Source of the DNA: JAQGHB01 sp036384495
Lineage (GTDB): Bacteria > Patescibacteriota > Saccharimonadia > Saccharimonadales > UBA4665
Direction: 5' to 3'
Length of the DNA stretch: 34,963 nucleotides
NCBI GenBank assembly: GCA_036384495.1
Contig: DASVMD010000056.1
Coordinates: 1-34,963, forward strand
Shown here: positions 8,673 to 16,822 of the stretch, one piece after another
How positions within the stretch are numbered: position 1 is the first letter of the stretch
Layout of the letters: the number at the start of each line of letters is the position of its first letter
Program-made: the position numbers and the translations under genes
Notes under the pieces: generated by a model
The model's input: the letters and a program-made list of their open reading frames with translations, nothing else
The model's database searches: none
Told to the model about the DNA's origin: nothing

Positions 8673-9881
8673 TCAGTTCTTCACTCCTCCTATTTTTTCA
8701 ACCGTAACCTGTACATCGGGCTGAACTTTATAGGGTGTTCTGATCTCTTTCTTGATACTGAAAGTGAGGCTTTCCTCCCACCAGTCAGCTGGCGTCAAGC
8801 CTCCATTATAAAGTGCCGCTAATGAGACAGTGTAGTCTCCTTCGGCAAGAATGTTGGGCAACTGCCAGGTGACCAAGCTTTTTTGGCCCTTTACAAACGG
8901 CTTGGTCGGATACTTTTGGAGTACTGTGTTGGTGCCGAGCAGAGACTCGCCCATACTATTATGTAAAGAGAATCCAAAGGACGGGTCCGCACAGTCACGC
9001 TCGGCAGTGACAGTGGCCGAAAAAATAATCTTTTTCGAGTCAAGCTCTTCTATTGTGGGGCTTGAGAAAATAAGCGTTTCGTCGCCCCATCTCATGTCGT
9101 CTACACTTTCCTGTCCATCCTTTAGGGCTTTGGTTTCCTGCAAGAACATCTTGGTATATTTGCTCGCGACCTCGTCGGCTGAACCAGTACTAATCACCTC
9201 GCTTTTCTCGATCATGACTGCTCGATCGCAATACTCGCGCACCGCCGTCATGTCATGGCTAACAAATACTACTGTCTTCTTGTCTTTCTTAAGTTTCTTA
9301 AAGTAATCGAAGCATTTACGCTGAAAATCAGCATCACCAACAGCAAGCACCTCATCAACAAGTAGAATATCGGCCTCGGCCCTAGTGGCCATAGAGAAAG
9401 CTAGGCGAACCTGCATACCAGAAGAATAATTTTTGAGTTTTTGGTCCATGAAACGCTCAAGCTCGGCAAATTCTACGATATCTTTATACATGGCCTCGAC
9501 TTCCTTTTCGGAAAAACCAAGCATGGCACCATTTAGGAACACGTTTTCTCGCCCTGTTAGCTCCGGGTTAAAGCCAACTCCAAGCTCGATAAAGGGAACT
9601 AGCTTACCAGTTGTTTGAATGCCCCCCTTGGTTGGCTGATAAATATTGGCTAGGATTTTAAGCATCGTGCTCTTGCCACTACCGTTGCGGCCAACAATCC
9701 CAAAGAACTCACCTTTCTTAATTTCAAATGAAATATCCTTTAAGGCATGCTGGGTTTCCTCGGTCTTGTTGCGGTTACTGGCGAGGCTCATAAATAAGCC
9801 TTTGACTGAATTAACCTTGTTGTGTGGCAGCACAAAATCTTTGGAAACGTGGTCAACTTTGATGGCGATTTCTTCACTCAT
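8673..9881 (-). CDS. wzt: Polysaccharide ABC exporter ATPase with C-terminal Wzt-like domain
   Basis: A 402-residue protein. Residues 1-245 are an ABC nucleotide-binding domain of the Wzt/TagH class: Walker A GRNGSGKST (64-72), signature NYSSGMQ (151-157), Walker B DILLVDEVLAVGD (171-183) and the switch histidine in VFVSHD (H209). Residues about 260-402 form a separate beta-rich domain (GFSLHNSMGESLLGTNT, VTWQLPNILAEGDYTVSLAALYNGG) matching the Wzt C-terminal carbohydrate-binding module in position and pattern. In exporters with this module, it recognises a chemically capped glycan end before transport. The start codon overlaps the permease stop (TAATG), so the two subunits are probably co-translated. 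It pairs with the permease upstream and the methyltransferases downstream. Confidence 0.9.
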   Translation of the reverse strand: MSEEIAIKVDHVSKDFVLPHNKVNSVKGLFMSLASNRNKTEETQHALKDISFEIKKGEFFGIVGRNGSGKSTMLKILANIYQPTKGGIQTTGKLVPFIELGVGFNPELTGRENVFLNGAMLGFSEKEVEAMYKDIVEFAELERFMDQKLKNYSSGMQVRLAFSMATRAEADILLVDEVLAVGDADFQRKCFDYFKKLKKDKKTVVFVSHDMTAVREYCDRAVMIEKSEVISTGSADEVASKYTKMFLQETKALKDGQESVDDMRWGDETLIFSSPTIEELDSKKIIFSATVTAERDCADPSFGFSLHNSMGESLLGTNTVLQKYPTKPFVKGQKSLVTWQLPNILAEGDYTVSLAALYNGGLTPADWWEESLTFSIKKEIRTPYKVQPDVQVTVEKIGGVKN

Positions 9882-10687
9882 TAGACTTCCTCTGCAAAAT
9901 ATTTAGAACGGCTGCGGAAATAGGCTACAGCTAGAGCGACAACAACCAGTACTACGCTTAAAGGAATTGCCCAAACCCACCGATCGCCACCCCACAGGTT
10001 GTAGATGGTATCGGTTTTGGGGGTTATGAGCACATAGCGAGCATCTTGGATAATCTGGGCCATTGGATTTAGCACCATAACCTTACCGACTTCCAGCGGC
10101 ACACGTGACATTAAGTACAGTATAGGCGTCGCATAAAAAGCTGCCTGAATGATAACCTCCCAGATATATGTCATGTCTCGGTAACGCACATACAAAGCAC
10201 TGAGGAAAAAAGCCAGTCCCAGAGCAAATATAAACAGCTCGGCGACTAACGGCACAATTAGTAGGGCGTGCCAGGTTAGCCCAATGCCGCCAATGGCCAT
10301 AAAAATACCGAGGACCACAAAGGTTAGTAATAGGTTAATGAAGGCCGCAAGTGAACCGGCCAGAACAATCACATATTTGGGGAAATTAATCTTACGCAGC
10401 AGATCACCCTTGCCAACAATAGCACCAACACTGCCACTGGTCACTTCAACAAAATAATTCCAGAGTAAAATTCCTAGGAGTAAGTACTGGGGATAGTGGG
10501 GTATTCCATCACCAAATTTTAAGAATTTGGCAAACACAAAGTACAAAATGACGAATAAAAACAAAGGTCGAAGTAAGGACCATAGATAGCCTAGAGCAGA
10601 GCCCTGATAACGAAGCTTGAAATCAGTCTTAACAAGCTGTTTGAGCAGAATGAAGGAATAGCGATACCGCTGACGAAGCTTGTGCAT
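9881..10687 (-). CDS. wzm: Polysaccharide ABC exporter permease (ABC-2 type)
   Basis: A 268-residue ABC-2 permease of the Wzm/TagG/RfbA class. It starts with a cytoplasmic segment (LVKTDFKLRYQGSALGYLWSLLRPL), the amphipathic gate and family hallmark. About six hydrophobic segments follow, including LFLFVILYFVFAKF, YLLLGILLWNYFVEV, FINLLLTFVVLGIFMAIG, LLIVPLVAELFIFALGLAFF and WAIPLSVVLVVVALAVAYF. It would form the membrane channel for a lipid-linked glycan, working with the ATPase encoded immediately downstream. It is the first gene of the minus-strand glycan operon and faces a divergent glycosyltransferase gene across a 59-bp spacer. The ATG at 10687 follows AAGGAA almost directly, and a promoter lies just upstream. 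Confidence 0.9.
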   Translation of the reverse strand: MHKLRQRYRYSFILLKQLVKTDFKLRYQGSALGYLWSLLRPLFLFVILYFVFAKFLKFGDGIPHYPQYLLLGILLWNYFVEVTSGSVGAIVGKGDLLRKINFPKYVIVLAGSLAAFINLLLTFVVLGIFMAIGGIGLTWHALLIVPLVAELFIFALGLAFFLSALYVRYRDMTYIWEVIIQAAFYATPILYLMSRVPLEVGKVMVLNPMAQIIQDARYVLITPKTDTIYNLWGGDRWVWAIPLSVVLVVVALAVAYFRSRSKYFAEEV

Positions 10688-10695
10688 TTCCTTAT

Positions 10696-10724
10696 ATTTT
10701 ATCTGTAAATCAGTCTTGAAGCAA
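10696..10724 (-). promoter_or_regulatory. Promoter of the glycan export operon
   Basis: On the minus strand, TTGCTT (10719-10724) and TAAAAT (10696-10701) are separated by 17 bp. The ATG follows only 8 nt after the -10 box, so the mRNA would have almost no leader. It overlaps the divergent promoter in the same spacer. Confidence 0.45.
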
Positions 10725-10730
10725 ACAATG

Positions 10731-10739
10731 TGTCATAAT
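10731..10739 (+). promoter_or_regulatory. Extended -10 promoter of the divergent glycosyltransferase
   Basis: TG-T-CATAAT is an extended -10 element ending 7 nt before the ATG at 10747. No Shine-Dalgarno fits between them. This supports a leaderless transcript and the choice of start. Confidence 0.5.
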
Positions 10740-10746
10740 GGTTGCT

Positions 10747-11880
10747 ATGTCAAAGCGGAGAGTTTTATTTGATGCAGGAGCTATGCTCAGTAATCAAAAA
10801 ACAGGGGTTGGTTACTATGTGAGTCACCTCATGACAAGCCTGGAACAGACTCACAATGCCGATCTTCAGCTTACAGGGTACTATTTTAATTTCCTGAACC
10901 GGCACAAGGACAAGGTAGTCGGTAGGCTACGGTTTCATAAGATTGTGCTTATACCCGGCAAACTACTGTCTGCTTGCCGGCGGCTTGGTTTCCAGCCGCC
11001 TCTTGAGTTATTTATACGTCAGAAGTCTGATGTTATTATTTTTACCAACTACGTCTCGTTACCACTCCTAAGAAAGCGCAAGATATTACTCGTCATATAC
11101 GACCTTAGCTTCCTTGACACACCAGAATTTGCCCAAGACACGAATTTAGCCTTCCTTAAAAGGTTTTGCCCCCCTTCAATCCGCCGGGCTGATACAATCA
11201 TCACCATCTCAGAATTTACCAAACAGCGACTACTACATCATTTTCCAGACATAACGTCTGATATTGTCGTTACACCCATACCTCCAATTGTCGGAGCTAC
11301 CAAAAAGCGTCGACTCAGTGAGCGATTGATTAAGAAAGGGGTGAAAGCCAAAAAATATATTCTATACGTGGGTACTATGGAACCCCGCAAAAATCTTGAA
11401 AACTTGATCGCCGCTTACGCGGGGCTTGATCAAGCGACACAACAAACTCATTCGTTAGTACTGGCTGGCGGACGGGGCTGGAAAGATGAAGGCATCTTAG
11501 CAGCAGTTGCCTACCACCAGGCCAAAGGTCTGGATATTATAATGACTGGCTACGTTTCCGAGGAAGAGAAAAATGCCTTATACACGAATGCAGCCTGCTT
11601 TGTACTACCATCTCATTATGAGGGCTTTGGCATGCCCATATTCGAGGCAATGGAATACGGCATACCCGTAGCTATTAGCGATATTCCAGTCTTCCATGAA
11701 GTTGCGGGCGATGCAGCAATATATTTTGATAAAAATGCTCCGGAAGATATTGCCCATAAAATTACCGCGGTTCTACACGATAGTAAGCTTCGTGACAAGC
11801 TTACAAAGAATGGACAAGCTCGGCTCAAGGCATTTAGCTGGCAGGACAACGCCCACAAAGTTTATAAGTCCCTCATTTAG
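10747..11880 (+). CDS. GT4-family glycosyltransferase
   Basis: A 377-residue GT-B enzyme counted from the ATG at 10747; an in-frame ATG at 10738 would add three residues but lies on the -10 box. The N-terminus RVLFDAGAMLSNQKTGVGYY is the typical acceptor-domain start with the G-x-G-Y loop. YVGTMEPRKNLENLI opens the donor domain, and YEGFGMPIFEAMEYG carries the E-x7-E motif, so donor-binding residues are intact. The enzyme is transcribed away from the exporter operon, just upstream of the Rmd gene on the same strand. It likely adds one of the sugars of the same glycan. Specificity (rhamnose, mannose or other) cannot be told from sequence. Confidence 0.85.
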   Translation: MSKRRVLFDAGAMLSNQKTGVGYYVSHLMTSLEQTHNADLQLTGYYFNFLNRHKDKVVGRLRFHKIVLIPGKLLSACRRLGFQPPLELFIRQKSDVIIFTNYVSLPLLRKRKILLVIYDLSFLDTPEFAQDTNLAFLKRFCPPSIRRADTIITISEFTKQRLLHHFPDITSDIVVTPIPPIVGATKKRRLSERLIKKGVKAKKYILYVGTMEPRKNLENLIAAYAGLDQATQQTHSLVLAGGRGWKDEGILAAVAYHQAKGLDIIMTGYVSEEEKNALYTNAACFVLPSHYEGFGMPIFEAMEYGIPVAISDIPVFHEVAGDAAIYFDKNAPEDIAHKITAVLHDSKLRDKLTKNGQARLKAFSWQDNAHKVYKSLI

Positions 11881-11924
11881 CTCAGCCTCTTTGTGCTTAA
11901 CTGAAAATATTGTAGGCTTTAAGC

Positions 11925-12842
11925 ATGCATAAGGTACTAGTAACTGGCGCCAACGGCTTTGTTGGCCAGCACCTGATCAATGAGTTGCAGCGCAATAATA
12001 TTGCTGTAATGGGTGTGGGGGGTCCAACAACACCTAATCGAAACGATCAGCTTACTGATTACCAGATGCTCGACCTCACAAAGCCCGAAGAGGCCGCCAA
12101 AATCGATTTTTCCGAGGTAGAAGGAGTTATACATCTAGCGGGTCTGGCCGCGGTAGGACCATCTTTTAACGAGCCTGTGCGCTACATCTCCACTAATGTT
12201 GGCATCGAGACCAATCTGTTCGAGGCGGCGCGTGCCCAGAACAAGCAGCCTCGTTTCCTAATTATCAGCACTGGTGCGCTGTACGATCCCACAGCCAGCC
12301 TACCACTCAGTGAAACCTCACGCGTCCTAGCCAGCTCGCCTTATGCCGTCAGCAAGCTAGGCCAAGAGGAAATGGCCCAGTACTACACTCAGCGTGGTTT
12401 CGAGTGTGTTATCGCCCGGCCCTTCAATCACATAGGGCCTGGTCAGGGACCTGGCTTTATAGTGCCCGACCTCGCTCAGCAGGTAGTATCTCAGCACGAA
12501 ATCCTGGTGGGCAACCTAGATTCTAGGCGTGATTACACTGACGTGAGAGATATCGTCCGCGCCTACCGACTATTACTAGAAAAAGGCCGTTCCGGCGAAA
12601 TCTATAATATCTGCTCCGGCACAGCGCACAGCGGCCATGAAATACTCGATGGTCTAGTCAGCGCGACAGACAAGAGCCCTATTATTAAACAAGACTCGGA
12701 TAAAATGCGACCATCGGATATCCCTGAACTACGCGGCAGCCACGATAAGCTTACGGCTGACACCGGTTGGCAACCTGAAATTTCCATAGAAACCACGCTC
12801 AAAGACGTGATTGCCGAATGGCAAGCCAAAAGTTCTAACTAG
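11925..12842 (+). CDS. rmd: GDP-6-deoxy-D-lyxo-4-hexulose reductase (GDP-D-rhamnose synthesis)
   Basis: A 305-residue extended short-chain dehydrogenase. The NAD(P)-binding motif TGANGFVGQH is at 7-16, the active-site serine region is STGALY (115-120), and the catalytic pair is Y140-x3-K144 (SPYAVSKL). The stretches ARPFNHIGPGQGPGFIVPDL and VGNLDSRRDYTDVRDIVRAY, followed by a late RGSHDKL ... GWQPEI, match what I recall of Pseudomonas Rmd. The enzyme reduces the 4-keto intermediate made by Gmd to GDP-D-rhamnose. A GDP-L-fucose synthase or another 4-reductase is less likely. The Gmd gene converges on it and their stop codons overlap in a shared CTAG. No clear ribosome site precedes the ATG; a weak TAGGCT at 11913-11918 lies 6 nt upstream. 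Confidence 0.8.
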   Translation: MHKVLVTGANGFVGQHLINELQRNNIAVMGVGGPTTPNRNDQLTDYQMLDLTKPEEAAKIDFSEVEGVIHLAGLAAVGPSFNEPVRYISTNVGIETNLFEAARAQNKQPRFLIISTGALYDPTASLPLSETSRVLASSPYAVSKLGQEEMAQYYTQRGFECVIARPFNHIGPGQGPGFIVPDLAQQVVSQHEILVGNLDSRRDYTDVRDIVRAYRLLLEKGRSGEIYNICSGTAHSGHEILDGLVSATDKSPIIKQDSDKMRPSDIPELRGSHDKLTADTGWQPEISIETTLKDVIAEWQAKSSN

Positions 12843-13840
12843 GCGATTAATTTGTCGGCGGCGGACTGAATTTCGAGGTCGTGACGCACCATCAGCTTAA
12901 CTAGACCAGGGAAGTCTACTTTGCGTTCCCAACCCAACTCCTTTTCGGCCTTGGCAGGATTACCTAGTAGGATATCAACTTCGGCAGGACGCATGAAGGC
13001 TGGGTTTTGCTTCACATAGGGCTTCCAATCGTCAATACCAACTTCTTTGAAGGCTAGATCCAAGAACTCACCAATTGTATGGGTCTCGCCAGTAGCCAGC
13101 ACGTAGTCGCCAGGTTGGTCTTGCTGCAACATACGCCACATACCTTCGACATAGTCACCGGCATAACCCCAGTCACGCTTGGGTTCAAGGTTGCCTAGCT
13201 CAATATGGTCTTGTTTGCCAAGTTTGATACGCGCTACGGCGTTAGTAATTTTACGGGTCACAAATTCAACCCCTCGGCGTTCTCCCTCGTGGTTGAACAG
13301 GATGCCGCAGCTGGCGTGCATATTGTAGCTCTCGCGGTAGTTCTTGGTGATCCAGTGGGCATATAGTTTGGCTACACCATAAGGACTGCGTGGGTGGAAC
13401 AGGGAGTCTTCGTCATAGCCCACGCCTGGCCTGTTGTAGTCGAGACCTCCAAACATCTCAGAAGTAGAGGCTTGGTAGAAGCGTACGGTTTCCGCGCCAC
13501 CCGACTGACGAATAGCCTCCAGCATGTTCAGGACACCCTTACCGGTAACGTCGGCTACCAATTGTGGTGTTTTGAACGAGTAGCCCACGTGACTGATAGC
13601 GGCCAGGTTATAGACTTCGTCTGGCTTAGCGATTTGCATGGCGCGGACTAGGGAAGAGGGGTCGGTCAGGTCGCCTTCGATCAGGGTTACAAATGGCTGC
13701 TCTAACTCAACAATTAGTTTTTTCGGATTTTGCTGACCCCTTATGAGACCGAAAATCTCGTAGCCTTTTTTGTTAAGCAGTGCTGCCAGGTGACCACCAT
13801 CCTGTCCTGTAATACCTGTAATCAATGCCCGTTTTGCCAT
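12839..13840 (-). CDS. gmd: GDP-mannose 4,6-dehydratase
   Basis: A 333-residue member of the extended SDR family. It has the cofactor motif GITGQDGGHL (9-18), VYNLAAISHVGYSF (76-89), the catalytic segment STSEMFG (125-131) and the Tyr-x3-Lys pair in YGVAK (Y154, K158). GILFNHEGERRGVEFVTRKI and GNLEPKRDWGYAGDYVEGMW are near-invariant in GDP-mannose dehydratases. It converts GDP-D-mannose to GDP-4-keto-6-deoxy-D-mannose, the substrate of the convergent Rmd, so the two together should yield GDP-D-rhamnose. Genes for making GDP-mannose itself are not in the window. The start is supported by AGAGGA upstream of the ATG and by a -10 box further up. Confidence 0.93.
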   Translation of the reverse strand: MAKRALITGITGQDGGHLAALLNKKGYEIFGLIRGQQNPKKLIVELEQPFVTLIEGDLTDPSSLVRAMQIAKPDEVYNLAAISHVGYSFKTPQLVADVTGKGVLNMLEAIRQSGGAETVRFYQASTSEMFGGLDYNRPGVGYDEDSLFHPRSPYGVAKLYAHWITKNYRESYNMHASCGILFNHEGERRGVEFVTRKITNAVARIKLGKQDHIELGNLEPKRDWGYAGDYVEGMWRMLQQDQPGDYVLATGETHTIGEFLDLAFKEVGIDDWKPYVKQNPAFMRPAEVDILLGNPAKAEKELGWERKVDFPGLVKLMVRHDLEIQSAADKLIA

Positions 13841-13880
13841 CTGTATGTTGTCCTCTTAGAAGTTACTATTTGTATGGCCT

Positions 13881-13886
13881 AGTATA
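13881..13886 (-). promoter_or_regulatory. -10 box for gmd
   Basis: TATACT on the minus strand predicts a leader of roughly 34 nt before the gmd ATG at 13840, containing AGAGGA. No clear -35 was found. Confidence 0.35.
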
Positions 13887-13914
13887 TCATCTAGGGTTTT
13901 TTGCGCCCAGCCGC

Positions 13915-13920
13915 TACTAT
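13915..13920 (+). promoter_or_regulatory. -10 box for a leaderless glycosyltransferase mRNA
   Basis: TACTAT ends 6 nt before the ATG at 13927 and there is no Shine-Dalgarno. No good -35 is visible. Confidence 0.35.
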
Positions 13921-13926
13921 AAATAC

Positions 13927-15045
13927 ATGAGTAAAATTGTCATCGATGCCCGTCAATACACCACCAGCACTGGCCGCTATGCGTTTCGGTTGGTGCAATA
14001 TCTGGAAAAACTCGACGCCAACGCTCGCGATGGTAATCAGCACAACTACGTGATTCTGCTAAAGCCCGAAGACATGAACGCCTACAAGTTCAGCAATCCG
14101 CGGTTCACCAAAGTAGCCACGCCGCACAAGGAATACACGTTTGCAGAGCAGTTGGGGTTCGCGTGGCAATTGTACAGGCTTAAAGCGGACTTGGTGCATT
14201 TTTCTATGACGCAGCAACCACTGCTGTACAGAAAAAAATCCGTGACCACCATACACGATCTGACCACTGCCCGATTTTACAATCCAGACAAAAAGCGAAC
14301 ATCGTTCGTCATCAAACAACAGGTTTATAAATTCTTAATAAAACGGGTGGCGCGCCACGCAAAAGCCATTTTGACGCCATCAGAATTTGTTAAAAACGAT
14401 GTGCGGCAGTTCGCTAACATTACAGCTGACAAAATCACCGTCACCTACGAGGCCGCCGACACCATCACCGACTCCCCCACCGCCCTGCCCGATTTGCAAA
14501 ATAAGCAATTCATTATGTACATAGGCCGTCCGACGCCTCATAAAAATCTGGAACGCCTGATTGAAGCCTATGAGCTCCTCCGCGCTCAGCACCCTGCCCT
14601 GACCCTTGTTCTGGCCGGCAAAAAAGACGCCAACTACCACCGCATAGAAGCTTCTCTGCAGAAGAGAGGACTCAAACCTCCACGCATCATATTCACCGAC
14701 TTCGTCACCGAAGGCCAATTGCGTTGGCTGTACGAGAACTGCGCCGCCTACGTGTTCCCGTCGCTGAGCGAAGGTTTTGGCCTGCCGGGCCTAGAAGCCA
14801 TGCAGCACGGCGCGCCCGTCGTCAGCAGCAACGCCACCTGTCTCCCAGAAATCTACGGCGATGCCGCCCACTACTTTGACCCGCTCGACACCCAAGCCAT
14901 GGCCGATGCCATCAACGAAGTCCTCACTAACAAAACACTCCGTAAAACACTGATTCAGAACGGCCACCAACAAGTTAAAAAATACTCCTGGCAGCGCATG
15001 GCTGAGCAAACCCTGGAAGTCTACAATCAATCTCTTGGCAACTGA
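13927..15045 (+). CDS. GT4-family glycosyltransferase
   Basis: A 372-residue GT-B enzyme. I use the ATG at 13927, which opens KIVIDARQYTTSTGRYAFRL, the standard GT4 first strand and acceptor loop. A longer frame from 13825 overlaps gmd antisense and adds residues unlike the family. MYIGRPTPHKNLERLIEAYE starts the donor domain, and LSEGFGLPGLEAMQHG contains the E-x7-E motif. The gene diverges from gmd and its 3' end overlaps the convergent membrane-protein gene by 19 nt. It is probably the fifth GT-B transferase for the same glycan. The sugar it transfers is not determinable. Confidence 0.85.
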   Translation: MSKIVIDARQYTTSTGRYAFRLVQYLEKLDANARDGNQHNYVILLKPEDMNAYKFSNPRFTKVATPHKEYTFAEQLGFAWQLYRLKADLVHFSMTQQPLLYRKKSVTTIHDLTTARFYNPDKKRTSFVIKQQVYKFLIKRVARHAKAILTPSEFVKNDVRQFANITADKITVTYEAADTITDSPTALPDLQNKQFIMYIGRPTPHKNLERLIEAYELLRAQHPALTLVLAGKKDANYHRIEASLQKRGLKPPRIIFTDFVTEGQLRWLYENCAAYVFPSLSEGFGLPGLEAMQHGAPVVSSNATCLPEIYGDAAHYFDPLDTQAMADAINEVLTNKTLRKTLIQNGHQQVKKYSWQRMAEQTLEVYNQSLGN

Positions 15046-15581
15046 TTGTAGATGCGCTGTAGTAATACCATGCCAACAGTACCACTCATAAGATAGGCCA
15101 AGGCTCCCCCTTGCGACACTTTGCCCGTCGTGAGACGACTGACCGCCTCCGCATATGAACGATACCATCGCGGATATCCCAAAATACTGATAATCAAAAT
15201 AAAAATAGAGCCAATAAACCCCTTAAGAAGCACGTCCTGCCGATCATTTTCGTCAAAACTACGTTCAACGCGCTGCTTACAGTCAGCCGATAATGGCGAA
15301 GCACCGCTCGAATCAGACGCCACAGAGATCGAATACTGAGCCCGACACTCCGGGGAAACATAGACATTCTGCGAGTTGTGGATCGTGGTTGCTGTATACG
15401 CCATGCCAACTATCGCAACCAGGCTAACAATGTTTAGCAACACCAGATATCTGACGCCGGGCATACGAGCCTGTAGTCGAGCCGCGAGCTCTTTTTGAGT
15501 TTTAGCCAACCAAAAAAACTTATATATTCCTAGCGATAACACAGAATAGGTGACCACTTGTTTGAGAGAGCGATATTTCAT
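15027..15581 (-). CDS. DUF4234-like small membrane protein
   Basis: A 184-residue protein. The N-terminus SVLSLGIYKFFWLAKTQKEL resembles the start of DUF4234 proteins, which have a hydrophobic stretch, a GIY motif and an aromatic-basic turn. Hydrophobic segments are predicted near residues 8-24, 44-66, 118-135 and 156-175. A polar loop with two cysteines (YVSPECRAQ, SADCKQR) lies between the second and third. Function unknown; there is nothing catalytic to see. No ribosome site precedes the ATG at 15581. It diverges from the pilin-like gene. Its last 19 nt overlap the glycosyltransferase gene on the other strand. Confidence 0.6.
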   Translation of the reverse strand: MKYRSLKQVVTYSVLSLGIYKFFWLAKTQKELAARLQARMPGVRYLVLLNIVSLVAIVGMAYTATTIHNSQNVYVSPECRAQYSISVASDSSGASPLSADCKQRVERSFDENDRQDVLLKGFIGSIFILIISILGYPRWYRSYAEAVSRLTTGKVSQGGALAYLMSGTVGMVLLQRIYNQLPRD

Positions 15582-15626
15582 ATATTTCCGGAGGGGCTGT
15601 TTAGCAGGTGCCTTGCGCCTTTACTG

Positions 15627-15632
15627 TATACT
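15627..15632 (+). promoter_or_regulatory. -10 box of the pilin-like gene
   Basis: TATACT sits 30 nt before the ATG at 15663, giving a leader of about 24 nt that contains the ribosome site AAGGA (15651-15655). The -35 region is not convincing. Confidence 0.45.
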
Positions 15633-15662
15633 ACACCTATAAATAAGCATAAGGATATTGTT

Positions 15663-16355
15663 ATGAAAAAACTTGATCGTTCGGGTTTTAGCGCTATCGA
15701 AGCGATTATTGCTCTTGTTATTATCTGTGTTATAGGCGGCGTTGGATACGCGGTATACCATCACAATAAGAAAACCGATGACTCGATTAAGTCCAGTTCC
15801 ACACAGTCATCGAGCGCCGTCTCATCACTTCCAAAAGATGCCAAAAAAGCCAAAGCAGCACCTAAAACCTATAGCGACCCGGGTGGAAAGTTCAGTCTGC
15901 AATACCCTGGCACTTGGGTGACAGCCACCAATCCAAGCTTGTGTAGCGACGGTATTTTCCTGGTTGCCCCAGATGCTCAATCAGTCGGCAAATGTGCTAC
16001 CGAGAATTTCGGACAAATAAGCATCACCGCAGATGCTGGAGACGTACAGTCAGATAACGACCTTAACGGTGATCCGGGCTTTAAAAACCCCGTGGCCACC
16101 AATGTGAGCGTAGCAGGCGTTACGGGCACCCGTTTTCAAGGCGTGGCAGCCAGCGATCCGGGCGGCGAAGGCGATTTCTCAGTTCAGGCCAGTGCCTTTG
16201 CGTTTCCCGTCGGCTCAACGGTAGTTCGATACATGTTCTTTACCAACAACACCACCTACATCGCCACCTATGTACAGCACCCGTCAGGCGCAGGCTCAAC
16301 CAATGTACTCAGCGACTTCGACCAGATGATCACCCAGACTCTACAGTTTAAGTAA
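15663..16355 (+). CDS. Type IV pilin-like secreted protein
   Basis: A 230-residue protein starting at the ATG preceded by AAGGA at a 7-nt spacing; the upstream extension of the frame to 15558 is antisense to the neighbouring gene. The N-terminus is a class III signal: a short basic leader MKKLDRSG, a likely cut between G8 and F9, glutamate E13 at position +5, and then a hydrophobic helix (IIALVIICVIGGVGYAVY). A Ser/Lys-rich linker (residues 35-65) joins a soluble C-terminal domain that begins YSDPGGKFSLQYPGTW, like the PsbP-type fold. It could be a minor pilin or a pseudopilin-anchored surface protein. No prepilin peptidase or assembly ATPase is in the window. Its stop lies 2 nt from the jag stop. 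Confidence 0.65.
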   Translation: MKKLDRSGFSAIEAIIALVIICVIGGVGYAVYHHNKKTDDSIKSSSTQSSSAVSSLPKDAKKAKAAPKTYSDPGGKFSLQYPGTWVTATNPSLCSDGIFLVAPDAQSVGKCATENFGQISITADAGDVQSDNDLNGDPGFKNPVATNVSVAGVTGTRFQGVAASDPGGEGDFSVQASAFAFPVGSTVVRYMFFTNNTTYIATYVQHPSGAGSTNVLSDFDQMITQTLQFK

Positions 16356-16357
16356 TC

Positions 16358-16822
16358 CTATTCGGCTGGCTTGAGTACGATGTGTCGCTCGCGGCCCTCG
16401 CCCTCGGAGTCGCTGGTGAGGCTGTATTCGGCAGCCAGCTGATGCACTACGCGACGGTCGGCAGCATTCATGGGCTCTAGATGCATTGGTTCACCGCTAT
16501 CGCGAACCTGTTTGACCCACTCTTCGGCGCGCTCGCGGAGGCGCTCGGCACGCTGTTTTTTGTAGTCGGCGATGTCGACATTGACGCGGGTGTGCGAGAA
16601 ATTATTATTTTTAAGCGCTGTGCTGGTCAGGTACTGTAAGGAGCGCATATTTTCGCCGCGCTGGCCGATTAAGAAGCCGTTGAGATGGGTGCTCGGCACG
16701 CTGAGCTGGATAACTTCGTCGTCGCGAGTGGCGTGAACATCGGTGTTAAGTCCAAAAAACGATAGTAAGTCTTCGAGGTATTTTTTGGCGTATTGGATGG
16801 CTTCTTCGATGGAATCGTTCAC
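16358..16822 (-). CDS. jag: Jag/KhpB RNA-binding protein (KH + R3H)
   Basis: A 154-residue protein. A KH domain contains the GxxG-type loop in GFLIGQRGENMRSLQ (about residues 49-63), and an R3H domain follows with DRRVVHQLAAEY and a C-terminal GRERHIVLKP. The N-terminal Jag_N domain of many Firmicutes homologues is absent, as in short forms. In other bacteria Jag (KhpB/EloR) binds RNA, interacts with KhpA and affects cell elongation and division. It starts with GTG overlapping the yidC stop (TAGTG), so its translation is probably coupled to yidC. It ends the rpmH-rnpA-yidC-jag operon, a widely conserved order near the origin. Confidence 0.85.
   Translation of the reverse strand: MNDSIEEAIQYAKKYLEDLLSFFGLNTDVHATRDDEVIQLSVPSTHLNGFLIGQRGENMRSLQYLTSTALKNNNFSHTRVNVDIADYKKQRAERLRERAEEWVKQVRDSGEPMHLEPMNAADRRVVHQLAAEYSLTSDSEGEGRERHIVLKPAE

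Noticed and set aside
13825..13926. N-terminal extension of the GT at 13927
   Set aside because: The extra 34 residues are antisense to the gmd start and do not resemble a GT4 N-terminus; the ATG at 13927 has a -10 box at the right distance.
14791..15168. 125-codon minus-strand frame
   Set aside because: It lies antisense to the GT4 catalytic domain, whose motifs are intact, and overlaps the DUF4234-like gene.
15558..15662. N-terminal extension of the pilin-like protein
   Set aside because: It would bury the class III signal peptide, and AAGGA marks the ATG at 15663.
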